Shown here in pieces: positions 53,950-63,110 of a stretch of DNA of 64,000 nt. The stretch lies in NCBI RefSeq assembly GCF_009930815.1, contig NZ_CP022222.1, forward strand, positions 8,660,501 through 8,724,500, given 5' to 3'. Origin of the DNA: Bradyrhizobium sp. CCBAU 051011 (GTDB lineage: Bacteria; Pseudomonadota; Alphaproteobacteria; Rhizobiales; Xanthobacteraceae). The notes under the pieces are model-generated. The model made no database searches. It was not told the DNA's origin and saw nothing but the letters and a program-made list of their open reading frames with translations. Within the stretch, counting starts at the first letter, position 1. Each line of letters begins with the position of its first letter. Position numbers and translations under genes: made by a program.

Positions 53950-55362
53950 TCAACTGCGCTTGTAGTCGTCCTCGATGCGGATGATGTCGTCCTCGCCCAA
54001 ATAGCTGCCGGTCTGGACCTCGATCAGTTCGAGCTGGATCTTGCCGGGATTTTCCAGCCGGTGCACCGCGCCGATCGGGATGTAGATCGATTCGTTCTCG
54101 TGCACGGTCTTGACCAACTCGTTGACGGTTACCTGCGCCGCGCCGCGCACCACAATCCAGTGCTCGGACCGATGATGATGCTTCTGCAGCGACAACCGCC
54201 CGCCCGGCTTGACGATGATGCGCTTGACCTGATGACGGTCGCCATTGTCGACCGACTGATAGGAGCCCCAGGGCCGATGCACCCGGATGTGATCTTCGGT
54301 CACCTGCGGCGCCACCGTCTTCAATTTCGCGACCAGCCGCTTCAGGCCGTTGGAGTCCTTTTGCCTGGAGACCAGCACGGCATCTTGCGTTGCGACCACC
54401 ACGAGATCGTCGACACCTTCCAGCGCGACCAGCGCGCGGTCGGTCGAAACGTTGCAGTTGCGCGAATCCTCGAACACGGCTGCACCGCGCGCCGCGTTAC
54501 CCTCGCCGTCCTTGCCGGACAATTCCCACACCGCATGCCAGGAGCCGACATCGGACCAGCCGCATGCGACCGGCACGACGGCGGTGCGCGCGGTCTTTTC
54601 CATCACCGCATAGTCGATCGAGATCGACTTCGCTGAACCGAACGCGGCCTCATCGAGCTTGACGAAGCCGAGGTCGGTGCCCGCCTTCGCCACCGCATCG
54701 GTGACGGCCTGGACGCTTTCCGCGTCGACCTTGCGATATTCGTCCGACAGCACGGCAGCGCGGAACATGAAGTTGCCGCTGTTCCAGAGATAGCCTGCCT
54801 CGACATAACCCGCCGCCGTTGCCGTATCCGGCTTCTCGACGAATTTCGCGACTGCGCGAACCTTGCCGGAAATCACCTCGCCGGGATTGATGTAACCATA
54901 TTCAGTGGCGGCGCGTTCGGGCTGCACGCCGAACGTCACGATGTGGCCGGCTTCCGCCGCGGCCAGCCCCTCGCGACAGGCGGCAACGAAAGCTGGCGTG
55001 TCGCGAACCACGTGATCGGCGGCGAGCGCCAGCACGATCGCGTCCTTGCCGCGCGCCTCTGCAAAGGCGGCGCCGGCCGCAATCGCCGGACCGGAATCGC
55101 GCCGCATCGGTTCGAGCAGTACGTCTGCCTCGAGCCCGATCTCCGCCAGTTGCTCGAGCACCATGAAGCGATAGGCGTTGTTGGTGATGATGACGGGCCG
55201 CTCGAACAGATCAGCGTCCGAAACCCGCAACAGCGTGTCCTGGAACGTCGAGCGCTCCCCGAACAGACACAGGAACTGCTTGGGGTGTACCTCACGCGAG
55301 GCCGGCCACAGCCGCGTTCCTGCTCCGCCGCACATGATCAGGGGAATAATTCGTCGGGTCAT
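53950..55362 (-). CDS. manC: Mannose-1-phosphate guanylyltransferase / mannose-6-phosphate isomerase
   Basis: 470 residues. N-terminal nucleotidyltransferase CGGAGTRLWPASREVHPKQF and a C-terminal cupin (HRPWGSYQSVDNGDRHQVKR, LSLQKHHHRSEHWIVV) with the metal-binding His. It makes GDP-mannose, and the isomerase half supplies mannose-6-P. Feeds O-antigen or exopolysaccharide synthesis. Its start is 6 bp from the stop of the epimerase gene, so they are co-transcribed. Confidence 0.95.
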   Translation of the reverse strand: MTRRIIPLIMCGGAGTRLWPASREVHPKQFLCLFGERSTFQDTLLRVSDADLFERPVIITNNAYRFMVLEQLAEIGLEADVLLEPMRRDSGPAIAAGAAFAEARGKDAIVLALAADHVVRDTPAFVAACREGLAAAEAGHIVTFGVQPERAATEYGYINPGEVISGKVRAVAKFVEKPDTATAAGYVEAGYLWNSGNFMFRAAVLSDEYRKVDAESVQAVTDAVAKAGTDLGFVKLDEAAFGSAKSISIDYAVMEKTARTAVVPVACGWSDVGSWHAVWELSGKDGEGNAARGAAVFEDSRNCNVSTDRALVALEGVDDLVVVATQDAVLVSRQKDSNGLKRLVAKLKTVAPQVTEDHIRVHRPWGSYQSVDNGDRHQVKRIIVKPGGRLSLQKHHHRSEHWIVVRGAAQVTVNELVKTVHENESIYIPIGAVHRLENPGKIQLELIEVQTGSYLGEDDIIRIEDDYKRS

Positions 55363-55368
55363 CGGGCC

Positions 55369-56358
55369 TCAAATCCTGTAGTAGTCACGGTACCACGCGA
55401 CAAAATCGCGAAGCCCGTCCTCGATCGAAGTCTGCGGCCTGAAGCCGGTGTCGCGCATCAGTTCCGCGACGTCGGCAAAGGTCTCGGTCACATCTCCAGG
55501 CTGCATCGGTAGCATCTCCCGGACCGCCGCGCGCCCCAGTTCCCGCTCCAGAACCGCTACCACATGGGTCAGCTCTTCCGGATGATTGTTGCCGACATTG
55601 TAAATTCGTGCTGGCGCACCGGCGACCGGGCCGCCGTCGCGCGGGGCCTGGTCGACCAGTTGCACTACGACGCGCGCCGCGTCGTCGATATGGGTAAAGT
55701 CGCGCCGCATCCGGCCATGGTTAAAGAGCCTGATCGGGGTGCCCTCCACGATCGCCTTGGTAAAGAGGTAAATCGCCATGTCAGGACGGCCCCACCGCCC
55801 ATAGATGGTAAAGAACCGCAGGCCGGTCGCCGGAAGGCGATAGAGATGGCTGTAGGAATGCGCGATCAGCTCATTGGCCTTCTTTGTAGCGGCGTAGAGG
55901 CTGACCGGATGGTCGGTCTTATCGTCTACCGAAAACGGTAGTTTCGTATTCGCGCCGTAGACCGACGAGGACGACGCATAGATCAGATGGCCGCATCCGT
56001 GATGCCGGCAACCTTCCAGCACATTGACGAAGCCCGCAAGGTTGGCGTCGACATAGGCATGCGGCCGGTCAATCGAATACCGCACGCCGGCCTGCGCCGC
56101 GAGATGCACCACCCTTGCAAAGCGGTGCTTGGCGAACAGGCGTTCCATGGCGGCGCGATCAGCGAGGTCGACCTGCTCGAATGCAAAGCCCTGCTCACCG
56201 CGCAGGATATCCAGCCGCGCCCGTTTCAGCGCCGGATCATAATAGTCGTTGAGATTGTCGAGGCCGATGACGGCGCGGCCCTCGGCAAGCAGCCGGCGAG
56301 CGACGTGAAAGCCGATGAAACCCGCAGCTCCAGTGACCAAAATGGATTGATCCGGCAT
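55369..56358 (-). CDS. UDP-glucuronate 4-epimerase family (LpsL-like)
   Basis: 329 residues. NAD motif VTGAAGFIGFHVARRLL, DNLNDYYDPALKRAR (typical of UDP-GlcA/UDP-Gal 4-epimerases) and the catalytic YAATKKAN preceded by SSSSVYG. Converts UDP-glucuronic to UDP-galacturonic acid, a surface-sugar donor in rhizobia. The ATG at 56358 has GAGGG at six bases; another ATG sits immediately before it at 56361. Confidence 0.87.
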   Translation of the reverse strand: MPDQSILVTGAAGFIGFHVARRLLAEGRAVIGLDNLNDYYDPALKRARLDILRGEQGFAFEQVDLADRAAMERLFAKHRFARVVHLAAQAGVRYSIDRPHAYVDANLAGFVNVLEGCRHHGCGHLIYASSSSVYGANTKLPFSVDDKTDHPVSLYAATKKANELIAHSYSHLYRLPATGLRFFTIYGRWGRPDMAIYLFTKAIVEGTPIRLFNHGRMRRDFTHIDDAARVVVQLVDQAPRDGGPVAGAPARIYNVGNNHPEELTHVVAVLERELGRAAVREMLPMQPGDVTETFADVAELMRDTGFRPQTSIEDGLRDFVAWYRDYYRI

Positions 56359-56529
56359 CATATCCCTCGGGGGCACCGCTCAACGGCTGAAATTTCTGTC
56401 CCCGAGCCTTTTTACCCGCGTTGCCGAGGCCGCCGCAACACCTACCAGCCCCGCTATTGCCAGAACGGCTCGAAAACCATACCAAGGCGCCGAATTGCAT
56501 CGCTTTGCACCCCCCTTCTCAAACCCGGC

Positions 56530-57498
56530 ATGGGCGAGATGCGCCGTATCCTGCTTTCGACATTAAAGATACTGGTCTCGGCGGCGCTGCTGTATTTCTC
56601 GCTGCGCAAGGTCGACCTTGCCGACCTCGCCGCTCGCATCGACGTTTCCAGCCTGGGCTGGATCGGTGTAGCGATCGCGGTGACGTTCCTGCAGATCTTC
56701 ATCGGCGTGCTGCGATGGCGCGAGATCAGCGCCGAGTGCGGTGCGCCGCTGCCGACCCGGCAGGCGATGCGCTTCAACGTGATCGGAACCTTCTTCAACC
56801 AGACGCTGCCCTCCTCGATCGGCGGTGATGCGGTCAGGCTGTGGCTGGTGGCGCGCAGCGGTCATGGCTGGCGGGCTGCGACCTATTCCATCTTCGTCGA
56901 CCGCGCCATTGGCCTGATCGCGCTCGCGGTGGTCATCGTCGCGAGCCTGCCCTGGAGCTACCGTCTGATCACCGATCCGCACGGCAGGTCGGCGCTCTTG
57001 TTCGTCGATTTCGCAGCGCTTGCCGGCGGCCTCGGATTTCTCCTGCTCGGCAGGCTCAAATGGCCGTGGCTGAAGCACTGGTGGGGCACCCACCACATCC
57101 ACGCCTGCTCGGTGATCGCCAACCGCGTGCTGTTCAGCCCTACCCACGGCCCGAAGGTCGCGGTGCTGTCGCTATTGGTGCACGTGCTCGCCGTCGTCAT
57201 CGCCTGGTGCGTGGTGCAATCGATCGCAGCGCCGGTGGTGTTCAGCCAGATCTTCCAGCTCGTTCCACCCGTCATGCTGATCACCATGCTGCCGATCTCG
57301 ATTGCCGGCTGGGGCGTCCGCGAGGCCACCATGGGGCTGGCGTTCGGCTATGCCGGCCTGATGGCCAATGAGGGCGTCAACATCTCGCTGCTCTATGGCG
57401 CGGTGTCCTTCATCGTCGGTCTGATCGGCGGGCTGGTCTGGATATTGAGCGCCGAGAAAGCCGCGCAGGGCACGGCGCCGATCGAGGTTCCCAAATAA
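56530..57498 (+). CDS. UPF0104 / LPG-synthase TM-region membrane protein
   Basis: 322 residues from ATG 56530 (another at 56539). About eight transmembrane helices; FNQTLPSSIGGDAVRLWLV and PISIAGWGVREATMGL are the conserved GGDxxR and G-x-GxRE family blocks. The family includes putative glycolipid flippases. Divergent from the epimerase gene and followed 27 bp later by a WecA-like gene, so it may act on the lipid-linked sugar made there. Distinct from the family member at 1507-2571. Confidence 0.88.
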   Translation: MGEMRRILLSTLKILVSAALLYFSLRKVDLADLAARIDVSSLGWIGVAIAVTFLQIFIGVLRWREISAECGAPLPTRQAMRFNVIGTFFNQTLPSSIGGDAVRLWLVARSGHGWRAATYSIFVDRAIGLIALAVVIVASLPWSYRLITDPHGRSALLFVDFAALAGGLGFLLLGRLKWPWLKHWWGTHHIHACSVIANRVLFSPTHGPKVAVLSLLVHVLAVVIAWCVVQSIAAPVVFSQIFQLVPPVMLITMLPISIAGWGVREATMGLAFGYAGLMANEGVNISLLYGAVSFIVGLIGGLVWILSAEKAAQGTAPIEVPK

Positions 57499-57525
57499 TC
57501 TCCGAATAACTTCCGCGCGGGTAGA

Positions 57526-58548
57526 ATGGCCAATTCGCAATTAGTGCTGTCGTTTGCCGCAGCGGTCCCGGCGGCGCTGTTGTCGGGCATCCTGACCTGG
57601 GCGATCCGACCGCTCATGGTGCGAATAGCGCTGGCGAAACCAAATGCGCGTTCTTCCCATCGCATATCGACGCCGCAAGGCGGCGGCATCGCTGTCATCG
57701 CGGCCACGCTGATCGCGGCGACCGCCGTCATTGCACTTGCCGGCGCAGCAGACATGAAAATTCCCATCGCGATATTCGGCGCTACGCTGTTCATCGCGGC
57801 CGTCGGCTTTGCCGATGACGTCAAACCCCTCCAGGTCCTGCCGCGGCTGTTGCTGCAGGGACTTGCCGTCGCAGCGGTGATCGTTGCCGCGCCCGAAAGC
57901 CTTCGGATCGTTCCCGCCTGCCCGTTCTGGCTCGAGCGCGGCCTGCTGTTGCTCGCAGGCCTGTGGTTCGTCAACCTCGTCAACTTCATGGACGGGCTCG
58001 ATCTGATGACGGTCGCCGAAATCGTGCCAGTCACCGCCGCGCTGGTCCTGCTCGGCTGGTTCGGCGATCTTCCGGCGTCGACAACGGTCGCCGCAGCAGC
58101 CCTGTTCGGAGCGATGCTCGGCTTTGCGCCTTTCAACCGGCCGGTGGCGAAAATCTTTCTCGGCGATGTCGGCAGCCTGCCGATCGGCCTGCTCGCCGGC
58201 TGGTGCCTGCTGCAGCTGGCCTGGCATCAGCAAGTGGCAGCAGCGCTGCTGTTGCCGCTCTATTATCTCGCCGACGCCACCATTACCCTGCTGCGGCGCA
58301 TCGCGAGGGGCGAGCCGTTCTGGGCGGCGCATCGCAGCCACTTCTATCAGCGCGCCACCGACAACGGATTTTCAGTATCGGGCGTGGTGCGCGAGGTATT
58401 CGCGCTCAACATTCTGTTGGCCGCATTGGCGATCGGCTCGGTGATGACGTCTTCGCCCGCGATCTCCGGCCTGCTTCTTGTTGCGGGAGCTGTCGCCACG
58501 GCGTTTCTGATGCGCCGCTTCTCGCGCCGCGCGCCGTCTATCGGCTAA
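57526..58548 (+). CDS. WecA/MraY-type polyprenyl-phosphate sugar-1-phosphate transferase
   Basis: 340 residues, about 10 transmembrane helices. Mg/substrate loops FADDVKPL, VNFMDGLDLM, FLGDVGSLP and the His block HRSHFYQRATDNG. It starts O-antigen or capsule synthesis by moving a sugar-1-phosphate onto undecaprenyl phosphate. A WbpM-like dehydratase in the locus suggests QuiNAc or a related 6-deoxy sugar as first residue, as in Rhizobium etli. Convergent with the next gene, overlapping by 4 bp. Confidence 0.92.
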   Translation: MANSQLVLSFAAAVPAALLSGILTWAIRPLMVRIALAKPNARSSHRISTPQGGGIAVIAATLIAATAVIALAGAADMKIPIAIFGATLFIAAVGFADDVKPLQVLPRLLLQGLAVAAVIVAAPESLRIVPACPFWLERGLLLLAGLWFVNLVNFMDGLDLMTVAEIVPVTAALVLLGWFGDLPASTTVAAAALFGAMLGFAPFNRPVAKIFLGDVGSLPIGLLAGWCLLQLAWHQQVAAALLLPLYYLADATITLLRRIARGEPFWAAHRSHFYQRATDNGFSVSGVVREVFALNILLAALAIGSVMTSSPAISGLLLVAGAVATAFLMRRFSRRAPSIG

Positions 58549-59750
58549 TAGCTCGGCTTCTTCTGCGCCAACTCGCGGATCAGGCCGCAATACTCGGTCA
58601 TGGCGATCTCAAAATCGAAACGTTTGGAGATTTCAGCCGCGCGTTCGGCCCGCTGCGGATCGATGGAACGGACAGCGCGACCGACCATTTCCGCCAGTTC
58701 GTCGGCGTTGCCGGGTTCGACGACCCAGCCGATATCGTGCTCGGTCACCGTCAGCGCCGCCTCGGCATCGGCTTCCGAAACCAGGATCACCGGACGGCCG
58801 ATTGCCAGCAGATTGTAGAACCGGCTCGGCACCGATACGCCGGCGACGTTCTTGCGGTAGGGAATGATCCAGACGTCCGCGGCCGAGAGAAAAATCTCCA
58901 ACTCATCGTCCTCGACGCGCTCGACCAGGGTGACGTTCGGAAGTTTCGCCTCCGCCTGCATCGCCTTCAACTGGTCGAAGCCGACCCCCCAGCCCGATAA
59001 GAGGAAATGGATATCCCTATCGTCCCGCAGTAACCGGGCGGCCTCGAACACGATCACGGGGTCGTGGGTGAAACCGAGATTGCCCGAAAGCCCGACGACA
59101 AAGCGGGCGGACAACGAACGGCGATACGGATTGCCAGGTTCGACCGCGCGGACGCCACGTGCAAGCGTCGCCCAGTTCGGAATGAAGCGGATCTTGTCGC
59201 TGGTCATTCCGCCATAGCGCAGCAACAGTTTTTCCGTGTCGCGGCCGATGATGACGACGGCGTCGAGCGCGCGAAACATCGGCGCGTTCAGGGCGCGCAT
59301 CGCTTTCGCCACGATCGACTGCGGCTTCAACAGGCCAGCCATGACGAGAACGTCGGGATAGAGATCGTGCATGATCAGCACCGACTTCGCGCCTTTCAAT
59401 TTAGACGCCGCGGCAAAGGCGTAAGGCAACATGAAGGGCGCGGGAACCGTAAGCGTGACGTCGCCGCGCTTGAGCCTCGCCAACAGCACGAAAAACATCC
59501 GGACCGTGAACAGCAATTCGGCCACTGCTCGCTTTCCTAGCGCGCCCTTTGCCGGCATCCAGCTCCTGGCTTCGACGACCTCCGGCTCGCCCGTTTGCGC
59601 CGATGTCGCGGAGCCTGCCGTGCCCGACAGCACCAGAACGTCGGCCTCCTGCGCCACGCGTTGCGAAATCGATGCCATGATCGCCGCCGTCGTGCTCGGA
59701 TCCGGCGGATAATGCTGGCTGACGACGACGACTTTTCCGTAACTCTGCAT
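58545..59750 (-). CDS. GT4 glycosyltransferase (WbuB/WcaI-like)
   Basis: 401 residues from ATG 59750. GT-B fold: VVVSQHYPPDPSTTAAIMAS at the N-terminus and GVSVPSRFYNLLAIGRPVI, the donor-binding block, near the C-terminus. Similar to amino-sugar transferases such as WbuB. Probably adds an amino sugar or 6-deoxy sugar to the lipid-linked primer. Starts 47 bp from the stop of the dehydratase gene, likely same transcript. Confidence 0.87.
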   Translation of the reverse strand: MQSYGKVVVVSQHYPPDPSTTAAIMASISQRVAQEADVLVLSGTAGSATSAQTGEPEVVEARSWMPAKGALGKRAVAELLFTVRMFFVLLARLKRGDVTLTVPAPFMLPYAFAAASKLKGAKSVLIMHDLYPDVLVMAGLLKPQSIVAKAMRALNAPMFRALDAVVIIGRDTEKLLLRYGGMTSDKIRFIPNWATLARGVRAVEPGNPYRRSLSARFVVGLSGNLGFTHDPVIVFEAARLLRDDRDIHFLLSGWGVGFDQLKAMQAEAKLPNVTLVERVEDDELEIFLSAADVWIIPYRKNVAGVSVPSRFYNLLAIGRPVILVSEADAEAALTVTEHDIGWVVEPGNADELAEMVGRAVRSIDPQRAERAAEISKRFDFEIAMTEYCGLIRELAQKKPSY

Positions 59751-59797
59751 CTTGGCTTTCGAACCGGCCCGCATGGCCGGCGGACACCGAAAAAAGA

Positions 59798-61714
59798 TCA
59801 GGCGGCGTTCGAGCCGAACTCGGGCACGGCGTCCTTGAGCACCGCGCGGATGGTGGAACGGTCATCCCGCGCAATCGCATCCTCCAGCGCCGCGATCCAT
59901 TTGCGCAAGGTCTGCATCGGCGGCTCGTTCGGCTTGGCCGCCATGATGCCGGCGACCCCGATCTCTACCGTCGGCTCCTCGCTGGCGAACAGGATCTCGT
60001 TCAGCCGCTCGCCCGGCCGCATGCCGGTGAACACCACCTCGACATCGACGCCGGGCTCGAGGCCAGACAGGCGGATCATCCGCTCGGCAAGTTCCACGAT
60101 CTTGACCGGCTGTCCCATGTTGAGGACGTAGACCGAGACGTCGGGCCGTGCCGGCGTCAGCGCATGCGTCGCCGCGGTCAGCACGAGATCGCAGGCTTCG
60201 CGGATGGTCATGAAGTAGCGGACCATGTCCGGATGCGTCACCGTGACCGGGCCGCCGGCCTCGATCTGCGCCTTGAATTTCGGCACCACCGAGCCGTTCG
60301 AGGCCAGCACGTTGCCGAACCGCACCGAGATCAGGCGCATGTGCGGCTTGCCCGCCGATTGCGTCATCAGGTCATGGTCGAGCGCCTGGCAATACATTTC
60401 GGCAAAGCGCTTGGTCAGGCCGAGCATCGAGACCGGTTCGATCGCCTTGTCGGTCGAGATCATCACCATCGCGGTCGCGCCCGCCGCCATCGCCGCGTCG
60501 GCGACGTTGACCGATCCGAAAATGTTGGTCTTGACGCCCTCGCTCCAGTCGCGCTCGAGGATCGGCACGTGCTTCAGCGCAGCGGCATGGAACACGATAT
60601 CGGGCCTGAATTCCCGCATCAGGTTCATGATCCGGTCGCGATCGCGGATATCGGCGATCCGGCCTTCGATCACGGCGTTGGCCGCGCGCGCCGTCAGCGC
60701 CTCCGTCACCGCGTAGAGCGCCGGTTCCGAATGTTCGATCACCAACAGCCGCGCGGCGCCGAAGGTCGCGACACGGTCGCATATCTCCGAACCGATCGAG
60801 CCACCGCCGCCGGTGACGATCACCGCCTTGCCCTTCACCAGCGTTTCAAGCCGCGCGTAATCGATCTTCTCGCTCGGCCGCAGAAGGAGGTCTTCGACGG
60901 CGACGTTGGTCAATCTCGGCACGTCGCCGCTTTCGAGCGACGGCAGGCGGCTGACGAACAGGCCGAGCCGCTTGGCACGCATCAGAACCGCTTCGGGATG
61001 CGCCTCGGGTTCGAACGCCGACGGCGTCATCACGAGCCGCGCAATCGGCTTTCCGCGGCGGGCATAGTCGCGGATCACGTCCTCGACGTCATCGATGCCG
61101 CCGAGCACCGGGACGTTGCGGATCGATTGCCCGCGGTCTGCAGCCGACGGCGACAGCACGCCGACCGGCCAAAGCTGCTTGACGGCGCCGCTCTCGATCG
61201 CGCGCAGCAGCACCTCCGCGTCGGCGGCGCGTCCGATCAAAAGGGTCGGCGACGCGCCTTCGGTCCGGGCATGGCGGCGAACCCGCGTGTAACGGAAATA
61301 GCGGTAGCCGAAACGGAGCGCGCTCAGCGCGAATATCTGGAGAAACCAGTAAAGAACGATGGTGATGCGGCCGAACAGCACCGGCGCCTTGCCGTTCGAT
61401 GCCCCGAAGATGAACGCATAGTCCAGCACGATGAGCGCGACCGCCAGGACGCTCGCCACCCGCAGGATGTTCAGCGCATCGGGAAGCGAAATGAAACGCC
61501 ATTTCGTCGTCGTCAGGTTGAAGACGTAACAGATCACGACGCTGAAGATGACGAACAGCGGCAGGATGCGCAGCAACAGCGGCAGGCGGGCATAGAAGGC
61601 CTCGCCGCCCTCGAAGCGCAGGTAGAAGCTCGCCAGCAGCGCAAGCGCCGTCGCCAGCCCATCATGCGCTGCGATCAGGAAATTGCGGCGGGTCAGTTGC
61701 GAAAGAGGCGTCAT
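59798..61714 (-). CDS. Membrane nucleotide-sugar 4,6-dehydratase (WbpM/CapD/FlaA1 type)
   Basis: 638 residues. Four N-terminal transmembrane helices, a first Rossmann-like CoA-like module (TLLIGRAADAEVLLRAIE), and the dehydratase domain with VTGGGGSIGSEICDRV. The active site has Ser-Met-Lys (STDKAIEPVSMLGLTKRF), Met in place of Tyr, as in WbpM. Converts UDP-GlcNAc to UDP-4-keto-6-deoxy-GlcNAc, on the way to QuiNAc, FucNAc or diamino sugars. Confidence 0.92.
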   Translation of the reverse strand: MTPLSQLTRRNFLIAAHDGLATALALLASFYLRFEGGEAFYARLPLLLRILPLFVIFSVVICYVFNLTTTKWRFISLPDALNILRVASVLAVALIVLDYAFIFGASNGKAPVLFGRITIVLYWFLQIFALSALRFGYRYFRYTRVRRHARTEGASPTLLIGRAADAEVLLRAIESGAVKQLWPVGVLSPSAADRGQSIRNVPVLGGIDDVEDVIRDYARRGKPIARLVMTPSAFEPEAHPEAVLMRAKRLGLFVSRLPSLESGDVPRLTNVAVEDLLLRPSEKIDYARLETLVKGKAVIVTGGGGSIGSEICDRVATFGAARLLVIEHSEPALYAVTEALTARAANAVIEGRIADIRDRDRIMNLMREFRPDIVFHAAALKHVPILERDWSEGVKTNIFGSVNVADAAMAAGATAMVMISTDKAIEPVSMLGLTKRFAEMYCQALDHDLMTQSAGKPHMRLISVRFGNVLASNGSVVPKFKAQIEAGGPVTVTHPDMVRYFMTIREACDLVLTAATHALTPARPDVSVYVLNMGQPVKIVELAERMIRLSGLEPGVDVEVVFTGMRPGERLNEILFASEEPTVEIGVAGIMAAKPNEPPMQTLRKWIAALEDAIARDDRSTIRAVLKDAVPEFGSNAA

Positions 61715-61802
61715 TCCAATGGCCGGATGCGGGAACGATCGGGATTCGCGAGGCGCGTCCCCTCGCCCGCTGATATCTTATCTCCGGCGCGCATGCCAGC
61801 GA

Positions 61803-63110
61803 TCATGCCCGGGCTGTTCCGGAAGATTCGGCGGCCTCGGATCTGGCGCGAAGCACCATGCCGCCAGCTACCCCGACGCCGAGCACATACATCCACCCCT
61901 CGTGAAAATCGAACAGATGCGAGTTGAACAGCGAACTGAATACGTTCTGCAGCACCACCATCAGCCCGATCCAGGCCGCTAGCCCCTCGCCGCGAAACAA
62001 CGAGAAGTGAAAAAACCACATTGCGTACAGGATCACGACCCCGACAGCACCCCACTGGACCGCGACGTTGAGGGTCTGGTTATGCGGGTTCCCGATCACC
62101 GCCCCCTGCGCCAGCGCCGCAGGCCCGGTTGCCGCCGCCTCGAACAACCGTCGGGTCGATCCCGTGCCGTGGCCGATCACCGGCGCCTCGGCAAAGAACC
62201 GCAACGACTTCTCCCAGAATTCCAATCGCAGCCCGATCGACGTTGGCTGATTGAATTCCTTATAGATGCGGTAATCCCGCGAGAATTTGTCGGTGGTCGC
62301 CTGCAATTGCGGCGATAAGGTCCAGGCCAGCGCGCCGAGCACGACTGCGGCTATGAACAGCAGCATGTTGGTCCGCCACCTCAAATGCGCCATCGCGAAC
62401 ACGGCAAGCATGATCGGCAGCGTGACCAGCGCCGTGCGCGACACGATGACAAACGCCATGTTGAGGATGAAACTGGCCGCGACCGCGGTCAGCAACAATG
62501 CCTGTCTGATTTTCCCGTCTCGCAGCAATGTGATGATGGGGAAAGCGAGCACGACCGTGCACAGCACGAATTCCTGGCTCTGGTCGATGTAGTTCTTGAC
62601 GAAAATGCCCCGCTCCGCATCGTCCTCCTTGAGCGTGAAGGATGGTTCGAGCAGCACCAGCCAGGATACCGGCACCAGCAGCGCGCAGGAAACCAGGAAG
62701 CCGACGAATACCCACATGCCGCGCGTCGAGCGTTCGAAATGATAGAGCAGGAACGGCAAAAAGAGCAGCTTTGTCGCCGGACTCAAAGCGTAGGTGCGTG
62801 CGTTCCAGGGCGCATCCGACCAGAGGGTTCCGATCGCGGCCAAAGCCACAAGTGCAATCGGAAGCGCACAAATCGGCCGCAGCAACGAGCGCAGGAACGG
62901 GCGCCATTCGATCACCGCGACGTGGGCGAAAAACCATATCGTCATGCCGATACCGACGCCGCTGGTCGACCACGGCAGCAGGACGGCAACCGCGACCGCA
63001 ATCAGGTCAACGTTCAGCATCCGCGCCGCCGGATCGTGGCGGAACGCAAATATCCGAGAAAAAATCCAACTGATCGAGCGCGGCTCCCCGCGCTCACCGT
63101 CGACACTCAT
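61803..63110 (-). CDS. O-antigen ligase/polymerase-family membrane protein, copy 1
   Basis: 435 residues, 10-12 membrane helices, with the Wzy_C loop: RIYKEFNQPTSIGLRLEFWE, GHGTGSTRRLF and NPHNQTLNVAVQWG, His of HNQ being conserved in WaaL/Wzy ligases. Either ligates O-antigen to core or polymerises it. Its ATG overlaps the stop of copy 2 (ATGA at 63107-63110). Confidence 0.9.
   Translation of the reverse strand: MSVDGERGEPRSISWIFSRIFAFRHDPAARMLNVDLIAVAVAVLLPWSTSGVGIGMTIWFFAHVAVIEWRPFLRSLLRPICALPIALVALAAIGTLWSDAPWNARTYALSPATKLLFLPFLLYHFERSTRGMWVFVGFLVSCALLVPVSWLVLLEPSFTLKEDDAERGIFVKNYIDQSQEFVLCTVVLAFPIITLLRDGKIRQALLLTAVAASFILNMAFVIVSRTALVTLPIMLAVFAMAHLRWRTNMLLFIAAVVLGALAWTLSPQLQATTDKFSRDYRIYKEFNQPTSIGLRLEFWEKSLRFFAEAPVIGHGTGSTRRLFEAAATGPAALAQGAVIGNPHNQTLNVAVQWGAVGVVILYAMWFFHFSLFRGEGLAAWIGLMVVLQNVFSSLFNSHLFDFHEGWMYVLGVGVAGGMVLRARSEAAESSGTARA

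Noticed and set aside
60164..61927. 587-codon plus-strand ORF
   Set aside because: Antisense to the WbpM-like gene.
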